A stretch of 48,023 bases of DNA from Zychaea mexicana (taxonomy: Eukaryota > Mucoromycota > Mucoromycetes > Mucorales > Lichtheimiaceae), in contig NW_026516873.1 of assembly GCF_025766255.1 (NCBI RefSeq), positions 1 through 48,023 of the forward strand, written 5' to 3'. The notes under the pieces were generated by a model, which had not been told where the DNA came from, searched no databases, and saw nothing but the letters and a program-made list of their open reading frames with translations. This document shows, piece after piece, positions 45,481 to 48,023 of this stretch. Both the position numbers and the translations under genes were made by a program. Every line of letters starts with the position of its first letter. Position 1 is the stretch's first letter.

Positions 45481-48023
45481 TAAGTAATGATAGCCCCCTG
45501 TTCTTTTTTGTTTTTTTTTGCTTGTTTTTTTAAGATCTATACAAAAGTACTAGTACAGGCACTTCGCTGCTTGGTTCTGCCTTTCTGTCTTGATGTGTTG
45601 TCGATTTTTCAGTAGCCCATATTACCGTCAGTTTGTCTGTTGTTTTTTTTTTGAGCCACGAACCATATTTTCGCACTTCCTAGTTGATCATCTTGACTTC
45701 GCTCTTTTGCATAGACGGCGTTGTCCTGAGTTGCGACTTGAAAGTTGAACTCCTATGCTTCGAATCTATGTCTTGCACTGATGATTGTTGAGGTTATTTT
45801 GGCGATGGAAATAGTCTTAGGCCTAAACAGATGAACGTCAAAGAGCTTTTTATGTTAGATAGTGACGATTAGATGAAATTTGAGCACCTGTTGCTGTTTT
45901 CTGTTTGTACGTACTGTCAATATTACCAATCCCTTCGCTCGTCCTGTGCAGTTTAATTTGATGGCGTGTTCGTGTTGGCCATGGCTTGACGTTGTTTTTG
46001 TGTATGATGTGGATAATAGAATTGGCTGTTCTGCGTGTTGATTTCTCTTTGTTTTGTTGATGGTTCCTGAATATGCTTGTATAACATATCTGTCAAGACT
46101 TGTTTTAACGCTGCTGTTGTGCGTGTGATATGAATAAGCCCATTCGATGATACGACTGATGTCCTCTTTTGTGTGCCTTCTTGGCCTCGTGCTCCATCAA
46201 AAGTCAGTGACGCCTTTTCGTTTCTTGACATTGGCTTGAGCTTCGCGTTTTGTGTCACGGACTTGGTTTTGCTGATTACTGTATATTTTTTTAAACTATA
46301 CTAACACTACTTTTTTTTTCTGTTCTCTTTTTTTTTTTTTTCGATTTCTTGCTTTTTTTGGGGGGCCATCATTACATAGAAAATAACTTACTAGCAATCT
46401 GTCAGACAAAGAATAGGGGTAAATTTTGGCGGATCTTGATTTGTGGAAAGAGACCTTCACTAATAAAGAAGATAGAGTAAAATCACAGTGAGCACAAGTG
46501 TTTACAAAAGTAATGAGCATAAAGTGCGTTGGGTTTCCTTACCACGATACTACTATACGTGATTGTTCTCCTTTTTGATTTGCACTATTATTCACAACTG
46601 GAATAGAGACTGCCACCATCTCTCTCTAGTGATGTTTCTTGTTGCTGCCAACGCATGACAAGGAAAGGATGATAACAAGTGTCCTTCCTTGTCTGCATCA
46701 TGCCCGGCTACATTGGTCGCTGTTTTCACTACTAGATTCATTTGAGCTTGATAAGTATGTATTCCCAGTGGTACTAATTGCATCATATTTCTGTTTCAGC
46801 CTCACATCATCGACATTCAAATTACCTGTTAGTCTCCTACTAATGATTGTATTGCTGCCGTAAACCAATGAGTATGCTTGGAAGTCCATAGTGTGTAGAT
46901 CTTGATCACATGTCTTGTCTTGTTCTTCTGTGCATCAAGAGACCTTGATTGTTTCCCTCGTCGTGTAGTGGTTTTCGGACGCGCTTTAATGTTCGTTGCT
47001 TGCTTGTTGTTGTATATTTGACAGTTGTATATGGATGACGTGCCAGCTTCGTTCGGCCATTGATATTGTGAAAGTGCCGTCGTGTCGTTCCATCAATCAC
47101 TTGCTGATACTGTCCTTAGAGGCAATGTCTTGTTTGATGCCCTTGGGCGGTTTTTTTTGTTTTTGCTGCCACTGCCTGCTGCTTGTTCATTTGCCACCGT
47201 GTTACATAGACCCACCAAAGCAGAAAGGATACTGGCTAATATGAATACTGGCTTGTTCAAAAAGCTCTGAGCATTGCTGTCCGTGATATCCCTGCTGCAC
47301 ATACCGATGTTTTTTATGAATCTTCATCGCCGACTTTTTGTGCCACCTTTGCCGCCTTGTTTACTAAGAGGAGATGTATATAAGTATCATTCCCTGTTTA
47401 ATTAAGTATTGGCCTGATCAAATAGTCACGTACTGTACACTTACTATTATTTTGTATCCACTAAACGGTCGTGTGAAATGTTGTCAGTTTCACCCAAATC
47501 TTGCTGATGCTTTTGCCTTTTGCTGTCATTGCTTTTGTGCGATTCATGTCGCTCGCGTTTGTTGTCAATTCTGCCTTTTTATAGCTTGCAACTGTTGATG
47601 AAAGCTTTGGTCTTGTTGTCATTTCGAATGTGTCGTCAATATTGCTTTTTTCTGTCGTTTGAGTTTTGTACTCCTTGCTGCCCTGTAGATTTGTCACCAT
47701 TTCCGCCCTTGCTGCTGCTTGATTTGTGCTGTCACACAGTGTAAGATCGATTGACCCTGTGTTGCCGCCTAAATTGTTGATGCCATGAGTATTCCCGCCG
47801 TATATGTGGTGTAATAACTCTGGTTCGCCAAGATAACGTCATATCATATCGTGCATTGCCTAGCTCTCGTAATTCCTTGTCGCTTTTGCTTCTTGTGTGT
47901 GATTGCCGCCACATCGGTAGCCACAGGTTATCTGCCAACAGACAGTATTGTTCTTGGTTTGATTGAAGGTTGTTGCTCTCTGTTGTTTTCGTTGTCATAA
48001 GCAGGGATAAACAAAAGTTGCCA
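45481..48023 (-). repeat. CAA/ACA-rich dispersed repeat element, right copy
   Basis: The inverted counterpart of the element at 2,110-5,100. On this strand of the window it appears T/G-rich. It carries about 120 bp (45,527-45,648) that the left copy lacks. Translated frames match those of the left copy with few changes, but none shows a known enzyme. It continues past the right edge. Confidence 0.6.

Larger units (their letters stand above)
43520..48023 (-). repeat. Right arm of the large inverted duplication, runs off the window
   Basis: This is the reverse complement of about 2,705-7,050. It contains SDR C exons 1-5, the SDR upstream region (about 44,495-45,480) and the CAA-rich element. 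The last bases of the window still match the left arm at about 2,705, so the repeat continues beyond the right edge. The SDR in this arm is intact, whereas the left one is broken. Confidence 0.9.

Noticed and set aside
2705..48023. The inverted arms as terminal inverted repeats of one giant transposon
   Set aside because: The arms contain an SDR gene and its promoter, no transposase or tyrosine recombinase is seen inside, and the interior consists of ordinary housekeeping genes.

Overview
The window looks like nuclear DNA of an early-diverging filamentous fungus, most like Mucoromycota/Mucorales. The genes carry many short introns (about 50-100 bp, GT-AG, several with TACTAAC-like branch sites). 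Gene content is typically fungal: a Tom1/HUWE1-type HECT ligase, the Rmd5/Gid2 RING ligase, an AAAP amino-acid transporter, a small SET protein, a SigF-like NTF2 protein and a 2-hydroxyacyl-CoA lyase. Low-complexity A+T-rich spacers separate them. The taxon is inferred from style only, not proven.

Layout. 1-2,100: a fragment of a membrane-protein-like ORF and two unrelated tandem repeats. 2,100-9,032: a CAA/ACA-rich dispersed repeat, then a broken short-chain dehydrogenase (SDR) locus. 10,584-23,414: one 18-exon gene for a giant HECT E3 ligase of 3,802 aa (the exon model sums to an exact multiple of three). 23.4-25.2 kb: a tandem duplication and a candidate solo LTR. 25,277-29,591: a tandem pair of SDR genes with identical exon lengths and AKL C-termini. 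30,403-31,979 (-): amino-acid transporter. 33,728-34,434 (-): SET protein. 36,681-37,686: SigF-like protein. 38,400-40,130: Rmd5/Gid2. 40,525-42,713: 2-hydroxyacyl-CoA lyase. 42,861-44,494 (-): an intact SDR. 44.5-48.0 kb: its upstream region and the same CAA-rich repeat in inverted orientation.

The most striking structure is a large inverted duplication. About 2,705-7,050 on the left is the reverse complement of about 43,520-48,023 on the right, and it runs off the right edge. Each arm holds an SDR gene, its upstream region and the repeat. The right SDR is intact; the left copy is a pseudogene. The arm homology ends near the end of SDR exon 5. About 1.5 kb further on, the left locus continues with exons 7-9 of a clearly more diverged SDR.

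Functionally, four SDR loci of the 15-hydroxyprostaglandin-dehydrogenase-like type share the window with a 2-hydroxyacyl-CoA lyase. Two SDRs end in AKL and the lyase in AKI, all peroxisomal-signal-like, so a shared peroxisomal lipid or aldehyde role is possible but inferred. The two ubiquitin ligases appear to be ordinary housekeeping genes. I found no CRISPR array, tRNA, rRNA or recognisable transposase or reverse transcriptase.
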